The notes under the pieces were generated by a model. It made no database searches, was not told where the DNA came from, and worked only from the letters and a program-made list of their open reading frames with translations. 64,000 bases of DNA, taken from positions 3,472,001 through 3,536,000 of the forward strand of contig CP019326.1 of assembly GCA_001971685.1 (NCBI GenBank). Direction: 5' to 3'. A program made the translations under genes and the position numbers. Positions 1 through 8,820 of this stretch are shown here, piece after piece (position 1 is the stretch's first letter; every line of letters starts with the position of its first letter). Source of the stretch: Halomonas sp. 1513 (GTDB lineage: Bacteria > Pseudomonadota > Gammaproteobacteria > Pseudomonadales > Halomonadaceae).

Positions 1-417
1 GCTGATCACCGTCACCGCGCCGCCCAGCGACAGCGCCACCCCCAGCCACTGCACGACGCGGAAGCGCTCGCCGAGCAGCGCCACGCTGAACAGCAGGGTC
101 ACCACCGGGATCATGCTCTCGAGGATCGCCACGTTGGTCGCCGAGGTGTAGTTGAGCGCGGCGTAGATCAGCGCATTGAAGAACGCCACCCCGGTCAGCG
201 CCAGCCCCACCAGCGGCCGCCAGTGCTCGCGAAACAGCGGCCAGCCGCGGCGCGCCTGATGCCAGCCCAGCGGCAGCATGATCAGCAGCGCGATGAAGAC
301 CCGGCCCAGCGAGATGGTGAACGGCGGCAGCCCCGCCAGCGCCTTGCCGACCAGGATATTACCGGCGAAGATCGCCGCCACCAGCAGCAGGAAGAGATGG
401 GGTCTTAGCGCGCGAAT
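1..417 (-). CDS. EamA/DMT-family transporter, N-terminal part (runs off the window)
   Basis: An open frame runs leftwards from about 417 to the window edge (139 codons) and is strongly hydrophobic, with several predicted membrane helices. The stretches FAGNILVGKAL near the start and NYTSATNVAILES further in are typical of the first EamA half of drug/metabolite exporters in the inner membrane. The substrate cannot be told. There is no ATG, GTG or TTG upstream before a stop. An ATT at 417-415 lies 6 nt after a good AAGGAG (429-424), so I place the start there. The first GTG downstream (Val of LLLVAAIF) is the alternative but has no comparable ribosome site. It lies 37 nt after the GlxA-like regulator gene on the same strand and is probably in its operon. 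Confidence 0.8.
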   Translation of the reverse strand, partial: MRALRPHLFLLLVAAIFAGNILVGKALAGLPPFTISLGRVFIALLIMLPLGWHQARRGWPLFREHWRPLVGLALTGVAFFNALIYAALNYTSATNVAILESMIPVVTLLFSVALLGERFRVVQWLGVALSLGGAVTVIS

Positions 418-454
418 AAGCGCCTCCTTGTCACGCCCCGCAGGGCAGCCTCGA

Positions 455-1432
455 TCAGATCAAGCGCTCTTCGCGCGGGGTCATGCCGAAGTGGTTGCGA
501 TAGGCGGTGGAGAAGTGCGCCCCCGACGAGAAGCCGGTCAGCAGCGCGATATCGCCCACCGCGCGGTCGGACTCGCGCAACAGCTTGCGCGCCTCCTGCA
601 GACGCAGGTCGAGATAGTAGCGGCTGGGCACCGCCTGAAGATACTTCTTGAACAGCCGCTCGAGCTGGCGCCGCGAGATGCCCAGGTGCTCGGCCAGCTC
701 GTGGGTGGTCAGCGGTTCCTCGATATTGGCTTCCATCAGCGTGACCGCCTCCACCAGGCTCTGCGGGGCGTGGCCCAGCCGCGAGCGCAGCGGTACATGC
801 TGGGGCTCATCGCCGGGGCGGATGCGCTCGCACACGAAGTGCTCCGACACCGCCTCGGCGAGGCGCTGGCCGTGGTGCTGGCCGATCAGCGTCATCATCA
901 TGTCCATCGCCGCGGTGCCGCCGCCGCAGGTCAGCCGGTCGCGGTCGATCTCGAATAGCTGCTGGGAGAGATTGACCCGCGGATAGTCGCGGGCGAAGGC
1001 GTCGAAACGCTGCCACGGCAGGGTCGCGCGGTAGCCGTCGAGGACACCGGCACGCGCCAGCACCTCGGTGCCGCCGGCCACGCCGCCCAGTACCACGCCG
1101 CGCCCGGCAAGGCGCTTGAGCCAATCGCAGAGGTTCGGCGGCAGGCTCAGCGGCAGCGGGCTCGGTGCACAGACCAGCAGCATGTCGAGGCCGCTATCGT
1201 CCTCCCCCACCGCATGCTGCGGGGTCAGCGACAGCTCGCTGGCGCTGCGGGTATCACGCGCCTCCAGGCCATAGGTGGTCGGCACATAGAGCCGCGCGCC
1301 GGCGAGCTGGTTGGCCACCTGCAGCGGCTCCAGGGCACAGGCCTGGGCCAGCAGCGAGAATCCCGGTAGCAGCAGGAAGGCGATCTGGCGGCTGGTGCTG
1401 GGCTGGGCGCTGGCGGGTCGGAGTGCAGGCAT
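455..1432 (-). CDS. GlxA-family transcriptional regulator (DJ-1/PfpI domain plus AraC HTH)
   Basis: 325 residues. Residues about 15-190 form a DJ-1/PfpI-like ligand domain. Residues about 225-325 hold two helix-turn-helix units of the AraC type (LAEHLGISRRQLERLFKKY, then IALLTGFSSGAHFSTAYRNHF). The region around GGVAGGTEVLARAGVLDGY matches the position of the PfpI nucleophile elbow but has no cysteine, as is usual for regulators that bind rather than cleave ligands. The overall pattern is closest to the GbdR/CdhR/ArgR group that controls quaternary amine or amino-acid catabolism; the effector here is unknown. The EamA transporter gene follows 37 nt downstream on the same strand and may be its target. 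The start is the first ATG of the frame. Confidence 0.88.
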   Translation of the reverse strand: MPALRPASAQPSTSRQIAFLLLPGFSLLAQACALEPLQVANQLAGARLYVPTTYGLEARDTRSASELSLTPQHAVGEDDSGLDMLLVCAPSPLPLSLPPNLCDWLKRLAGRGVVLGGVAGGTEVLARAGVLDGYRATLPWQRFDAFARDYPRVNLSQQLFEIDRDRLTCGGGTAAMDMMMTLIGQHHGQRLAEAVSEHFVCERIRPGDEPQHVPLRSRLGHAPQSLVEAVTLMEANIEEPLTTHELAEHLGISRRQLERLFKKYLQAVPSRYYLDLRLQEARKLLRESDRAVGDIALLTGFSSGAHFSTAYRNHFGMTPREERLI

Positions 1433-1545
1433 CGCTATCGCCGTGGTGGGCTGGGAGACATATCTTACCCAATTGCCGCGTCACCGGCAGTGCCATCAGG
1501 CCCCGCTGGCGACCCTCGACGCAAGCGCGGGTCGCAGATACGCAA

Positions 1546-1570
1546 ACGCCGGGCCCAAAGGGCCCGGCGT
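1546..1570 (-). terminator. Strong stem-loop, probable terminator
   Basis: Perfect 11-bp stem ACGCCGGGCCC / GGGCCCGGCGT with an AAA loop. On the minus strand it is followed by TTTGCG, a short T run. It lies just past the end of the small membrane protein gene at 1590-1790 and before the regulator gene, so it probably ends transcription of the former. Confidence 0.6.
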
Positions 1571-1589
1571 TGCGCTGAGTCGGGAGCTG

Positions 1590-1790
1590 TCAGCGTCCCA
1601 GGAAGTGGAACGCCAGACCGGCAACCAGTACCAGAATCACGGCCACTGGCAGCAGCCTGTGCATGCCGCTGGGGGGCTTCTGGGCCTCGGGCTGACGCTG
1701 GGGCTCGGCTTCGTCGTAGTCCTCGGGAATCCGCTGGCCCATCACGTGCTCTTTCTCTTCTTCCGGGGTCTTGCTTTCCTTGGTGTCCAT
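1590..1790 (-). CDS. Small single-span membrane protein of unknown function
   Basis: 66 residues. The first 43 are charged and Glu/Gln/Pro-rich. A single hydrophobic helix (LLPVAVILVLVAGLAFHFLG) lies at the very C-terminus, which predicts a tail-anchored inner-membrane protein with a cytoplasmic N-terminus. A good ribosome site (AGGAGG, 5 nt before ATG) supports the start and the reality of the gene. It stands alone between the fabV gene (same strand, about 100 nt upstream) and a strong stem-loop. I do not recognise a family. Confidence 0.6.
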   Translation of the reverse strand: MDTKESKTPEEEKEHVMGQRIPEDYDEAEPQRQPEAQKPPSGMHRLLPVAVILVLVAGLAFHFLGR

Positions 1791-1890
1791 CGGGACCTCC
1801 TCGCTACCCAGGGGGATATTGCGCTACCCCTTAGACTAGCCCGCGGCGCTGGCGTTCACCACTGGCGCCGCGCTCGGCTCAGCGTTCGGC

Positions 1891-3102
1891 TTACAGTTCG
1901 ACCACGTCGAAGTCGGCGACCGGATCGGCGTCGGCGTCATAGTCCACGTCGTCGCGCTCGAAGCCGAACAGCTTGAGGAACTCGTGCTTGTAGCCGGCGT
2001 AGTCGGTGATCTCGAACAGGTTGTCGCTGGTGACCTTAGGCCACAGGTCCTTGCAGGCCTGCTGGACATCGTCGCGCAGCTCCCAGTCGTCGAGGCGCAG
2101 GCGACCGGCCTCGTCGGTGGAGAAGTGCCCCGCTTGTCCTTGCGAAGAGTAGAGGTGCTCGCCGAACAGCCGGTTGAGCTGATCGATGGTGCCCTCGTGG
2201 AGCCCCTGCTCCTTCATCACCCGATAGACCATGGCGATATACAGCGGCATCACCGGAATCGCCGCGCTGGCCTGGGTCACCACCGACTTGAGCACCGCCA
2301 CATTGGCCCCGCCGCCGCTGGCCCTGAGCCTGGCGTCGATCTCGCCGGCGGCGCGGTCGAGGTCCTCCTTGGCCTTGCCCAGCGCGCCGTGCCAGTAGAT
2401 CGGCCAGGTGATCTCGGTGCCGATGTAGCTGAACGCCACGCTGCGCGCGCCCGGCGCCAGCACCCCGGCCTGGTCGAGGGCGCTCATCCACAGCTCCCAG
2501 TCCTCGCCGCCCATCACCGTGATGGTGTCGTCGATCTCCTGCTGGGTAGCGGGCTCCACCTCGGCCTCGATGATGGCGTCCTTGTTGGTGTCGATGGCGG
2601 TGGCGCGATAGGTCTCGCCGATCGGCTTGAGCGCCGAGCGCTTGAGCTCGCCGCTGTCGGGCAGCTTGCGCACCGGCGAGGCCAGCGAGTAGACCACCAG
2701 GTCGATCTGGCCGAGGTCGGCCTTGATCATCTCGATGGCTTTATCCCGCGCCTCGTGGGAGAAGGCGTCGCCGTTGATCGACTTGCTGTAGAGTCCCTCG
2801 GCCTTGGCGAACTTGTCGAACGCCGCGCTGTTGTACCAGCCGGCGGTGCCGGTGCGCTTCTCGCTGCCGGGCTTCTCGAAGAACACCCCCAGGGTGTCGG
2901 CGCCATAGCCGAAGGCGGCGGTGATGCGCGCCGCCAGTCCATAGCCGCTGGAAGCGCCGATCACCAGCACCTTCTTCGGCCCGGCGCTCTTGTCGAGCCC
3001 GCGGGCGCGGGTCGCCTCGATCTGCTCGAGCACGTTCTTCTCGCAGCCGACCGGATGGGTGGTGGTACAGATGAAACCGCGGACCTTGGGTTTGATGATC
3101 AC
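1891..3102 (-). CDS. fabV: FabV-type trans-2-enoyl-CoA/enoyl-ACP reductase
   Basis: 403 residues, the usual length. FabV reduces the trans-2 double bond of enoyl-ACP (or enoyl-CoA) with NADH in the last step of fatty-acid elongation, and the family is known for resistance to triclosan. The N-terminus [16 protein letters not shown] is the family signature. The Rossmann glycine stretch GASSGYG follows near residue 55. The FabV active-site pattern Tyr-x8-Lys is present in [12 protein letters not shown] start at GTG 3102 because homologues begin exactly at this point; the frame stays open upstream but that part is not FabV-like. The gene is divergent from the 3235 gene and is probably monocistronic. 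Confidence 0.93.
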   Translation of the reverse strand: MIIKPKVRGFICTTTHPVGCEKNVLEQIEATRARGLDKSAGPKKVLVIGASSGYGLAARITAAFGYGADTLGVFFEKPGSEKRTGTAGWYNSAAFDKFAKAEGLYSKSINGDAFSHEARDKAIEMIKADLGQIDLVVYSLASPVRKLPDSGELKRSALKPIGETYRATAIDTNKDAIIEAEVEPATQQEIDDTITVMGGEDWELWMSALDQAGVLAPGARSVAFSYIGTEITWPIYWHGALGKAKEDLDRAAGEIDARLRASGGGANVAVLKSVVTQASAAIPVMPLYIAMVYRVMKEQGLHEGTIDQLNRLFGEHLYSSQGQAGHFSTDEAGRLRLDDWELRDDVQQACKDLWPKVTSDNLFEITDYAGYKHEFLKLFGFERDDVDYDADADPVADFDVVEL

Positions 3103-3234
3103 GTCAGACCTCGATACAACAGTGGACAGTTGGCGCCATTCTACCCACACAACGTCGACGCTGTCCGCCCTTGAGGTACGCCGCCGGGTGGGACAAGATT
3201 GCCGGCTAACGTGCGATGAACCCGCCAGGAGAGA

Positions 3235-3624
3235 ATGATGGACGCCCAGACTCTGGTCGATGAACGCGGCGAGCTGTGGCTGGCACTGGCGCCGCTGTGG
3301 TTGGATCGCGAACCCCGCGAGCGCGACTATGCGCGCATGGTCGAGGTCATCCAGCGCCACGAGCTGACCCTCACCGAACTCGAATGGATCTTCCGTATCG
3401 AGCTGGCCCCGGTGCTGTCACGCACCCAGATGTCGGTGGCCAGCGAGTGGCGCAAGTTCGACGACTATCAGCTGATGAAGCGCCTGGTGGCCCACAACTT
3501 GCGCCTGACCGGCTGGCGCCGCAAGAGCTGGGCGCTGTTCTCGGGACTGATCACCATGATGACCCGCCACCGCTGGAACGAACTGATGACGCGGGTGATG
3601 ATTGCCCGCGGCGAAGCGCCCTGA
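3235..3624 (+). CDS. Small cytoplasmic protein, probably DUF7079 family
   Basis: 129 residues, mostly helical, with no signal or membrane segment. The central pattern (elements like [25 protein letters not shown]) matches what I remember of DUF7079, small proteins often carried near immunity genes, but I cannot confirm this without a search. The start is one of two consecutive ATGs (3235/3238) directly behind AGGAGAG. It is divergent from fabV and convergent with the glutathione peroxidase gene, whose stop lies 2 nt away. Confidence 0.6.
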   Translation: MMDAQTLVDERGELWLALAPLWLDREPRERDYARMVEVIQRHELTLTELEWIFRIELAPVLSRTQMSVASEWRKFDDYQLMKRLVAHNLRLTGWRRKSWALFSGLITMMTRHRWNELMTRVMIARGEAP

Positions 3625-3626
3625 CC

Positions 3627-4139
3627 TCACACCTCGTAGGGCTGGTCGAGGGCCTCCTCCAGCGCCTCGCGCATCTGTCGCTCCCCGGCCCGCGGCCCGA
3701 AACGGCGCAGCACCCGGCCGTCGCGACCGACCAGGAACTTGGTGAAGTTCCACTTGATCAGGGTGCTGCCCAGCACCCCGGGCGCCTGGCGGCGCAGCGC
3801 AACGAACAGCGGATGGGCGCGCGGGCCGTTGACCCGCACCTTCTCCATCACCGGAAAGGTCACCGCATACTCGCGCTCGCTGAAGCTGCAGAAGGCCTTG
3901 GCCGACTCCGGCGACTGGCGGGCGAACTGGTTGCAGGGAAACGCCAGCACCGTGAAGCCCTGGCGATGGTAGTGCCGATAGAGCGCCTCCAGCTCCTTGA
4001 GCTGGGGCGTGAAGCCGCAGCGGCTGGCGACGTTGACCACCAGCAGCACCTGGCCGCGCAGCGCGCGCAGGTTGAAGGGCTCGCCGCGATGGGTACGACA
4101 GTCCAGTTCATGCAAGGGAAGTGTGGGTCGAGATGCCAT
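3627..4139 (-). CDS. Glutathione peroxidase (cysteine type)
   Basis: 170 residues from ATG 4139. It reduces hydroperoxides with thiols (glutathione or thioredoxin in bacterial cysteine forms). All four catalytic positions are visible: Cys in VASRCGFTPQ, Gln in FPCNQF, and Trp-Asn in KWNFTKF. The active residue is Cys, not selenocysteine. The frame continues upstream to GTG 4184, but that extension is not conserved-looking, so I choose 4139. There is no clear signal peptide, so it is cytoplasmic. It follows the transglutaminase gene on the same strand, about 80 nt away. Confidence 0.92.
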   Translation of the reverse strand: MASRPTLPLHELDCRTHRGEPFNLRALRGQVLLVVNVASRCGFTPQLKELEALYRHYHRQGFTVLAFPCNQFARQSPESAKAFCSFSEREYAVTFPVMEKVRVNGPRAHPLFVALRRQAPGVLGSTLIKWNFTKFLVGRDGRVLRRFGPRAGERQMREALEEALDQPYEV

Positions 4140-4220
4140 GGCCGCCGCTAGCGCTGGGTGAAAACGCAAAACCGTGGTACCCACGATGCCACGACCGGCG
4201 GCGCGGCGCCAGCCCGGGCA

Positions 4221-6275
4221 TCACCGGCGCCGCGGCCAGCGCCGCTTGATCTCGGCCAGCTGTCGCGCCAGCCGACGCCGGCGTAGGTGACGCTCGCGCG
4301 CCGAGAGCGGCGCATACAGCAGCCGCTCGATATCCTGGGCCACGCCCTCCAGGGCAGCCTGCGCCGGCCCCGCGGCGGGGGCGATACGCCGCAGGTGGGT
4401 CGCCGGCGACTCGCCGCCCTGCGGGCCCGCGCCGCGCCGTTCGAGCCAGGCCTGGAGCCGCCGCACCCGGGCCCCCTCCCCGCCGGCGCGCCGCCAGTGC
4501 CAGCTACGCCTCACCCACCACAGCAGCACCATGCCGGCGGCGACCGCGGCCAGGCGCAGCGCGTCGCCAGGGGTCAGCCGCGACCACAGCGATGCGATGC
4601 GTTCGGTGAGCCCCGCCAGCAGCGCCTCGCGGCGCTCGCGCTGATAGCCGATGACACCGCGCTGCCAGCGATATTCGGTACGCTCGACGCCGAGCCGCAG
4701 GCGATTGGCCCAGCCCAGCTCGCGCAGCCGTAGCGGCGAGAAGGGCGCATCGGCCAGGAAGTCCTCGCTGTCGCCGAGAAACGCCTCGGCGCCCTGTTCG
4801 ATGCGCTCCGGGGCGATCGCCGCGGTGGGGTCGAGGCGCTCCCAGGCGCCGTCCAACCACACCTCGATCCAGGCGTGGGCGTCGTAGTCGCGAATCGTGA
4901 AGTGGCCATCGGGGTGGCGCTCGCCGCCCTGGAAGCCCACCACCACCCGCGCCGGTATGCCCACCATCCGCGCCATCACCGCCGCCGCCGAGGCGTAGTG
5001 GGTGCAGTAGCCGGCGCGGGTGTCGAACAGGAAGTCATCGATGCGGTCGGGGCCACGCAACAGCGGTGGGCTCAGGGTGTAGCGAAACGGCGCTTCACCG
5101 AAGCGCGCCATCAGCGCCGCGAGATAGCGTCGTGGGTCCCCCTCGGCCTCGCGCCACAGCCGCTCGGCCAGGTCGCGGCTGCGCGGATTGGCGTCCTGGG
5201 GCAGCAGGCGATGCCAGGCCGGCCCGGCGGGGTCGGGGTAGCTCGGTGCCCGGGCGCTGCTGGCCACCTGCAGCAGGCCCCGCGAGGAGAGCGGCACCAG
5301 GCCCTCGAGGGTGCCGTCGGCCAGGTAGCGCTGGCGGGCATCGCTGGCCAGCGGCGTGCCCAGGCTAGGCCGCCACGGGCGGCTGTCGGGCTCCAGCAGC
5401 AGCTCGGCCACATAGCGCGGTGGGCGGTCGTCGAAGGGCGAGCGCTCGGCTTCCTGGACGAACCGCGATACTGGCTGGCCGGCACTCGCGGCGTGCTGCT
5501 CGGGGCGCAGCCGCGTCCAGCGTTCACCGTCGAACTGCGACAGGGTATAGACCCGCCAGTAGCGCTCGTCGGGCGGTGGCTCGGCGCCGTCGAAGCGCGC
5601 TCGGAAGGCCCGCGCGTCGCTGCGCGACAGCTGGGCGATATCCCCCGGGGCGATCTCGTCGCTGAGGCCGGTGGATGCCTGGTCGGCCTGGGGCAGGCTC
5701 CACAGCGGGCCGATCCGCGGCACCACCACGAACAGCAGCACCATCAGCGGCGCCGACAAAGTCAGCAGCCACAGCGCCTCGCGCCAGGCGTCGCGCCCCG
5801 CGCGGCCACCGGCCAACACCACCAGGGTTTGCAGCAGCCAGGCCGCGGCCAGCAGCGCCGCAGCGCTCATCAGCAGGCTCTGGTCGTGGAGGAAGGCCGC
5901 GGTCAGGGTGACGAAGCCGATGATGACCACCACCCGGCCGTCGCGCCGGTCGTGGGTCTCGAGCAGCTTGAGCAGATAGATCCCCAGCAGCACACCCATC
6001 AGCGCCTGCATGCCCATCAGCCCGCCGTACTGCAGCCACAGTCCGGCCAGCACCCCGACCACCGCGGTCAGGCGCAGCACCACGCCGGCCCGCGGCAAGC
6101 GGCGCCGCAGCTGCAGGAAGCGCCAGCCGGCGGCGGCCAGCGCCACGCCCAGCAGCCACGGCGGCATGAACGGCAGGTGCAAGGCCAACACCAGGCACTG
6201 GCCGATGAACAGCTGCACCAGCAGCGGCGCCGAGAGGCTGCGGCCGTCGGCGAGCAGCGCCGAGGGAGTACTCAT
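4221..6275 (-). CDS. tgpA: TgpA-like membrane transglutaminase (DUF3488 / transglutaminase core / DUF4129)
   Basis: 684 residues. The N-terminus has several membrane helices (DUF3488, residues 1 to about 180). A periplasmic transglutaminase-like core follows with the catalytic triad visible: Cys in RAGYCTHYASAAAVMARM, His in DYDAHAWIEVW, Asp in RLDPTAAI. One more membrane helix lies near residue 570 and a cytoplasmic C-terminal tail follows. In Pseudomonas the homologue TgpA is required for growth; its substrate is not settled. The start ATG 6275 overlaps the stop of the DUF58 gene by 4 nt, so the two are translationally coupled. It is the last gene of the NUDIX-moxR-DUF58-tgpA operon. Confidence 0.9.
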   Translation of the reverse strand: MSTPSALLADGRSLSAPLLVQLFIGQCLVLALHLPFMPPWLLGVALAAAGWRFLQLRRRLPRAGVVLRLTAVVGVLAGLWLQYGGLMGMQALMGVLLGIYLLKLLETHDRRDGRVVVIIGFVTLTAAFLHDQSLLMSAAALLAAAWLLQTLVVLAGGRAGRDAWREALWLLTLSAPLMVLLFVVVPRIGPLWSLPQADQASTGLSDEIAPGDIAQLSRSDARAFRARFDGAEPPPDERYWRVYTLSQFDGERWTRLRPEQHAASAGQPVSRFVQEAERSPFDDRPPRYVAELLLEPDSRPWRPSLGTPLASDARQRYLADGTLEGLVPLSSRGLLQVASSARAPSYPDPAGPAWHRLLPQDANPRSRDLAERLWREAEGDPRRYLAALMARFGEAPFRYTLSPPLLRGPDRIDDFLFDTRAGYCTHYASAAAVMARMVGIPARVVVGFQGGERHPDGHFTIRDYDAHAWIEVWLDGAWERLDPTAAIAPERIEQGAEAFLGDSEDFLADAPFSPLRLRELGWANRLRLGVERTEYRWQRGVIGYQRERREALLAGLTERIASLWSRLTPGDALRLAAVAAGMVLLWWVRRSWHWRRAGGEGARVRRLQAWLERRGAGPQGGESPATHLRRIAPAAGPAQAALEGVAQDIERLLYAPLSARERHLRRRRLARQLAEIKRRWPRRR

Positions 6276-7207
6276 GAGCCACTCCGCGATGACGGCGCGG
6301 CCCAGCGCGCCAGGGCCTGCAACGCACGGCGTCGCTGGGCCGGGCCGCTGGCCGGGGCCAGCTCGAGCCCCGGCAGGCGCAGCCCGTAGAGGTCGCCGGC
6401 ACGGTGGTAGTCGAGCAGCTGCGCGCAGAGCCGCGACAGCCGCGCCTCGGGCTCCCCGACGCAGGCGTCGTAGTCGAGCCAGCGCTGGCGCCGCGGCGGC
6501 AGGCTGAACGCCTTGGTACTCAGCACCCCGGTGCGACTCCACTGCTTCCAGGCCAGCCGCGCCGGGCTGTCGCCGGCCTCGAAGCGGCGCAGGCCGGCGA
6601 AATCCTGGGGCGCCAGCCCCTCGCCGCGGCGCCGCGCATGGGCCACGCCGGTCTCGCCCGGGGCGGGATAGACGAGCAGTTCGACGTCGCTATCGACCCA
6701 GGCCACCAGGCGCACCAGCCCCAGCGGCCAGGCGCTCTCCAGCCGCAGCGGGGGCAGCCGCCAGGTGCCGCGATGCAGGGTCGGCACGGCCAGCGGCAGC
6801 AGCAGCTCGCCGGCGCGGATCTCCCCTTCGGCGGCTGCCACCTGACCGGGGCCTGCCACCAGCACCACACGCAGGGCGCGGCGGCGGCGCGCGGCGTTCA
6901 AGCGAACGTTGAGGCGTGCCATGTCGCCGGCGAACACCTCGCCCGAGGCGCTGGCCGAGAGCCGCACGCCGTGCAGGTTGCGCCAGCCGCGCCACAGCGA
7001 CACCAGCGCCACGGCGAACAGCCAGAAGGCCAGGCCATAGGCCAGGTTGTTCTGATAATTGATGCCGAACAGCAGCAGTACCGGAATCAGCACCGCCCAG
7101 ATCACCCCGAAGCGGGTCGGCAGCAGAAACAGGCGCTGCGCGCCGAGCGGCTGGCCGGCGGCGGTCAGCCGCCGCCGCTGCCACCAGTCGCGCAGACGGG
7201 CGAGCAT
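6272..7207 (-). CDS. DUF58 membrane protein (MoxR partner)
   Basis: 311 residues. Two membrane helices near residues 30-75 are followed by a beta-rich region and a conserved block (DFAGLRRFEAGDSPARLAWKQ) that marks DUF58. DUF58 proteins are nearly always found between moxR and a transglutaminase gene and are thought to act with the MoxR ATPase on envelope or metal-cofactor assembly; the exact activity is unknown. The start ATG 7207 is 3 nt past the moxR stop, and the stop overlaps the tgpA start by 4 nt. Confidence 0.88.
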   Translation of the reverse strand: MLARLRDWWQRRRLTAAGQPLGAQRLFLLPTRFGVIWAVLIPVLLLFGINYQNNLAYGLAFWLFAVALVSLWRGWRNLHGVRLSASASGEVFAGDMARLNVRLNAARRRRALRVVLVAGPGQVAAAEGEIRAGELLLPLAVPTLHRGTWRLPPLRLESAWPLGLVRLVAWVDSDVELLVYPAPGETGVAHARRRGEGLAPQDFAGLRRFEAGDSPARLAWKQWSRTGVLSTKAFSLPPRRQRWLDYDACVGEPEARLSRLCAQLLDYHRAGDLYGLRLPGLELAPASGPAQRRRALQALARWAAPSSRSGS

Positions 7208-7210
7208 CGC

Positions 7211-8143
7211 CTAGACCGTGACCGGCACGCTGGCGAGCAGGTGGTGGGCCAGCGCCTCCCCCTCCTCGCGGCGCCCGTCGCTGAGCCGGTGGCCGACCAC
7301 CGGCACCCACACCGCCTGGACGTCCTCCGGCAGCACGTGGTCGCGGCCGGCCAGCAGTGCCCAGCCGCGGGCGGCATGCAGCAGCGCCAGCACGGCGCGG
7401 GTCGACAGCCCCCAGGCCAGCTCGGGGTGGGTGCGGCTCGCCGCGGCCAGCGCCTGAACATAGTCGAGCAGCGCATCGGCCACGTGGACCTCGGCGACCC
7501 GCGCCTGCCAGCCGCGCAGCGTCTCGGCATCCAGCCACTGGGCGAGCGTCTCCAGCTGGACCCGGCCGGCTTCCCCGCGCAGGATCTCGCGCTCGGCGCG
7601 GGTGTCGGGATAGCCCAGCGAGAGACGCATCAGGAAGCGGTCGAGCTGCGACTCCGGCAGCGCAAAGGTGCCGGCCTGCTCCTGGGGGTTCTGAGTAGCG
7701 ATGACGAAGAATGGCTCGGGCAGGCGGCGGGTCTCGCCCTCCACCGTGACCTGCCCCTCCTCCATCGCCTCGAGCAGCGCGCTCTGGGTCTTGGGGGTGG
7801 CGCGATTGATCTCGTCGGCCAGCACCAGCTGATGAAAGATCGGCCCCGGGTGAAAGTGGAAGCTGGCCCGGTGGGGGTCGAAGACCGACACGCCGAGCAC
7901 ATCGGCCGGCAGCAGGTCGCTGGTGAACTGCAGGCGCTGCATATCGAGCCCGGTGACCCGTGCCAGCGCCTGTGCCAGGGTGGTCTTGCCCAGCCCCGGC
8001 AGGTCTTCGATCAGCAGATGGCCGCGGCACAGCAGGCAGCACAGCGCCAGCCTCACCTGCCGCGACTTGCCGCGCACCACGCCCTCGAGGGCCGCCAGCA
8101 GGTCGTCCAAGCGCGGCGCGGCGAGCGGCTCGCGGCGATTCAT
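7211..8143 (-). CDS. MoxR-family AAA+ ATPase
   Basis: 310 residues. Walker A is at LPGLGKTTLAQA (residues about 49-60) and Walker B at LVLADEINRA. Sensor/arginine regions follow (FFVIATQNPQEQAGTFALPES; QLDRFLMRL), and the C-terminal lid is of the MoxR type. MoxR proteins are cytoplasmic chaperone-like ATPases that work with a neighbouring DUF58/VWA partner. Its start overlaps the NUDIX stop by 4 nt and its stop sits 3 nt before the DUF58 start, so it is the second gene of a tight four-gene operon. Confidence 0.93.
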   Translation of the reverse strand: MNRREPLAAPRLDDLLAALEGVVRGKSRQVRLALCCLLCRGHLLIEDLPGLGKTTLAQALARVTGLDMQRLQFTSDLLPADVLGVSVFDPHRASFHFHPGPIFHQLVLADEINRATPKTQSALLEAMEEGQVTVEGETRRLPEPFFVIATQNPQEQAGTFALPESQLDRFLMRLSLGYPDTRAEREILRGEAGRVQLETLAQWLDAETLRGWQARVAEVHVADALLDYVQALAAASRTHPELAWGLSTRAVLALLHAARGWALLAGRDHVLPEDVQAVWVPVVGHRLSDGRREEGEALAHHLLASVPVTV

Positions 8144-8688
8144 CGAGCCACCGCCAGCTGGCCAGCGCGGCGCAGGTGCTCCACCGCCGTGCGGGTGTCC
8201 GGCGTCACCCCCTCCAGCGCCAGGGCCTCGTCCAGCGGCAGCCAGAAGACCTCGGCGACCTCCTCGGCCTGCAGCGCCAGCGGCCCGTCATGCTGCACCC
8301 AGTACACGCTGCCAAAGATATGGTTGCCGTCGGCGGCGTAGCGAAACGCCGGGCCGTCGCGCAGCGCCACGCCGCGAATGCCGAGCTCCTCGGCCAGCTC
8401 GCGACGCGCCGCCACGTGCACCGACTCGCCGGCGCCGACCACGCCTCCCGCGGCCAGGTCGAGGCCGCCGGGGAACACCTCCTTGGTCAGGGTGCGGCGC
8501 TGCACGCAAAGCTCGCCGGCGGCGTTGAGCACCACCACATAGGTGGCGCGGTGCCAGAACTGGAAGCGCCGCATCAGCGCTCGCGGTGCACTGCCGCAGG
8601 GGCGATTGCGGGCATCCACCAGTTGGATACGCTCATCGGCGATCAGCGGCGTCGGCAACGCTACCGGCGCGGAAACCTCGGGGGGCAT
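8140..8688 (-). CDS. NUDIX hydrolase (YfcD-like)
   Basis: 182 residues. A complete Nudix box is visible: G-x5-E-x7-R-E-L-x-E-E-x-G-I (from GVVGAGESV to LAEELGI). The RFQFWHRATYVVVLNAAGELCVQRR stretch before it is typical of the YfcD/IPP-isomerase-like subgroup, which hydrolyses nucleoside-diphosphate derivatives of unknown identity. I start at ATG 8688, preceded by GGGAG, because the longer open frame upstream has no Nudix-like sequence. It overlaps the moxR start by 4 nt, which places a Nudix enzyme at the head of the moxR operon. Confidence 0.88.
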   Translation of the reverse strand: MPPEVSAPVALPTPLIADERIQLVDARNRPCGSAPRALMRRFQFWHRATYVVVLNAAGELCVQRRTLTKEVFPGGLDLAAGGVVGAGESVHVAARRELAEELGIRGVALRDGPAFRYAADGNHIFGSVYWVQHDGPLALQAEEVAEVFWLPLDEALALEGVTPDTRTAVEHLRRAGQLAVAR

Positions 8689-8820
8689 GACGGACTCCCA
8701 TGGGCAGACAGTGCTCAGCGTAACCAGTCGCGCCAGTCGCGGCCAGCGCGGCTCTCGACGTTGACCCCACGCTCGGCGCTGACCATGCTCGACCCATAGC
8801 AGCGCTGCAGGAGCCCCGCC

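Noticed and set aside
1984..3174. A long open frame antisense to fabV
   Set aside because: It is a mirror of the GC-rich coding frame; its translation is low-complexity (Gly/Leu/Ala/His) with no domain, and fabV explains the region.
4875..8341. Long plus-strand frames opposite tgpA, DUF58 and moxR
   Set aside because: Composition is typical of antisense reading in GC-rich DNA (Gln/Ala/Arg/His-rich, no motifs). The minus-strand genes have full motifs and coupled starts.
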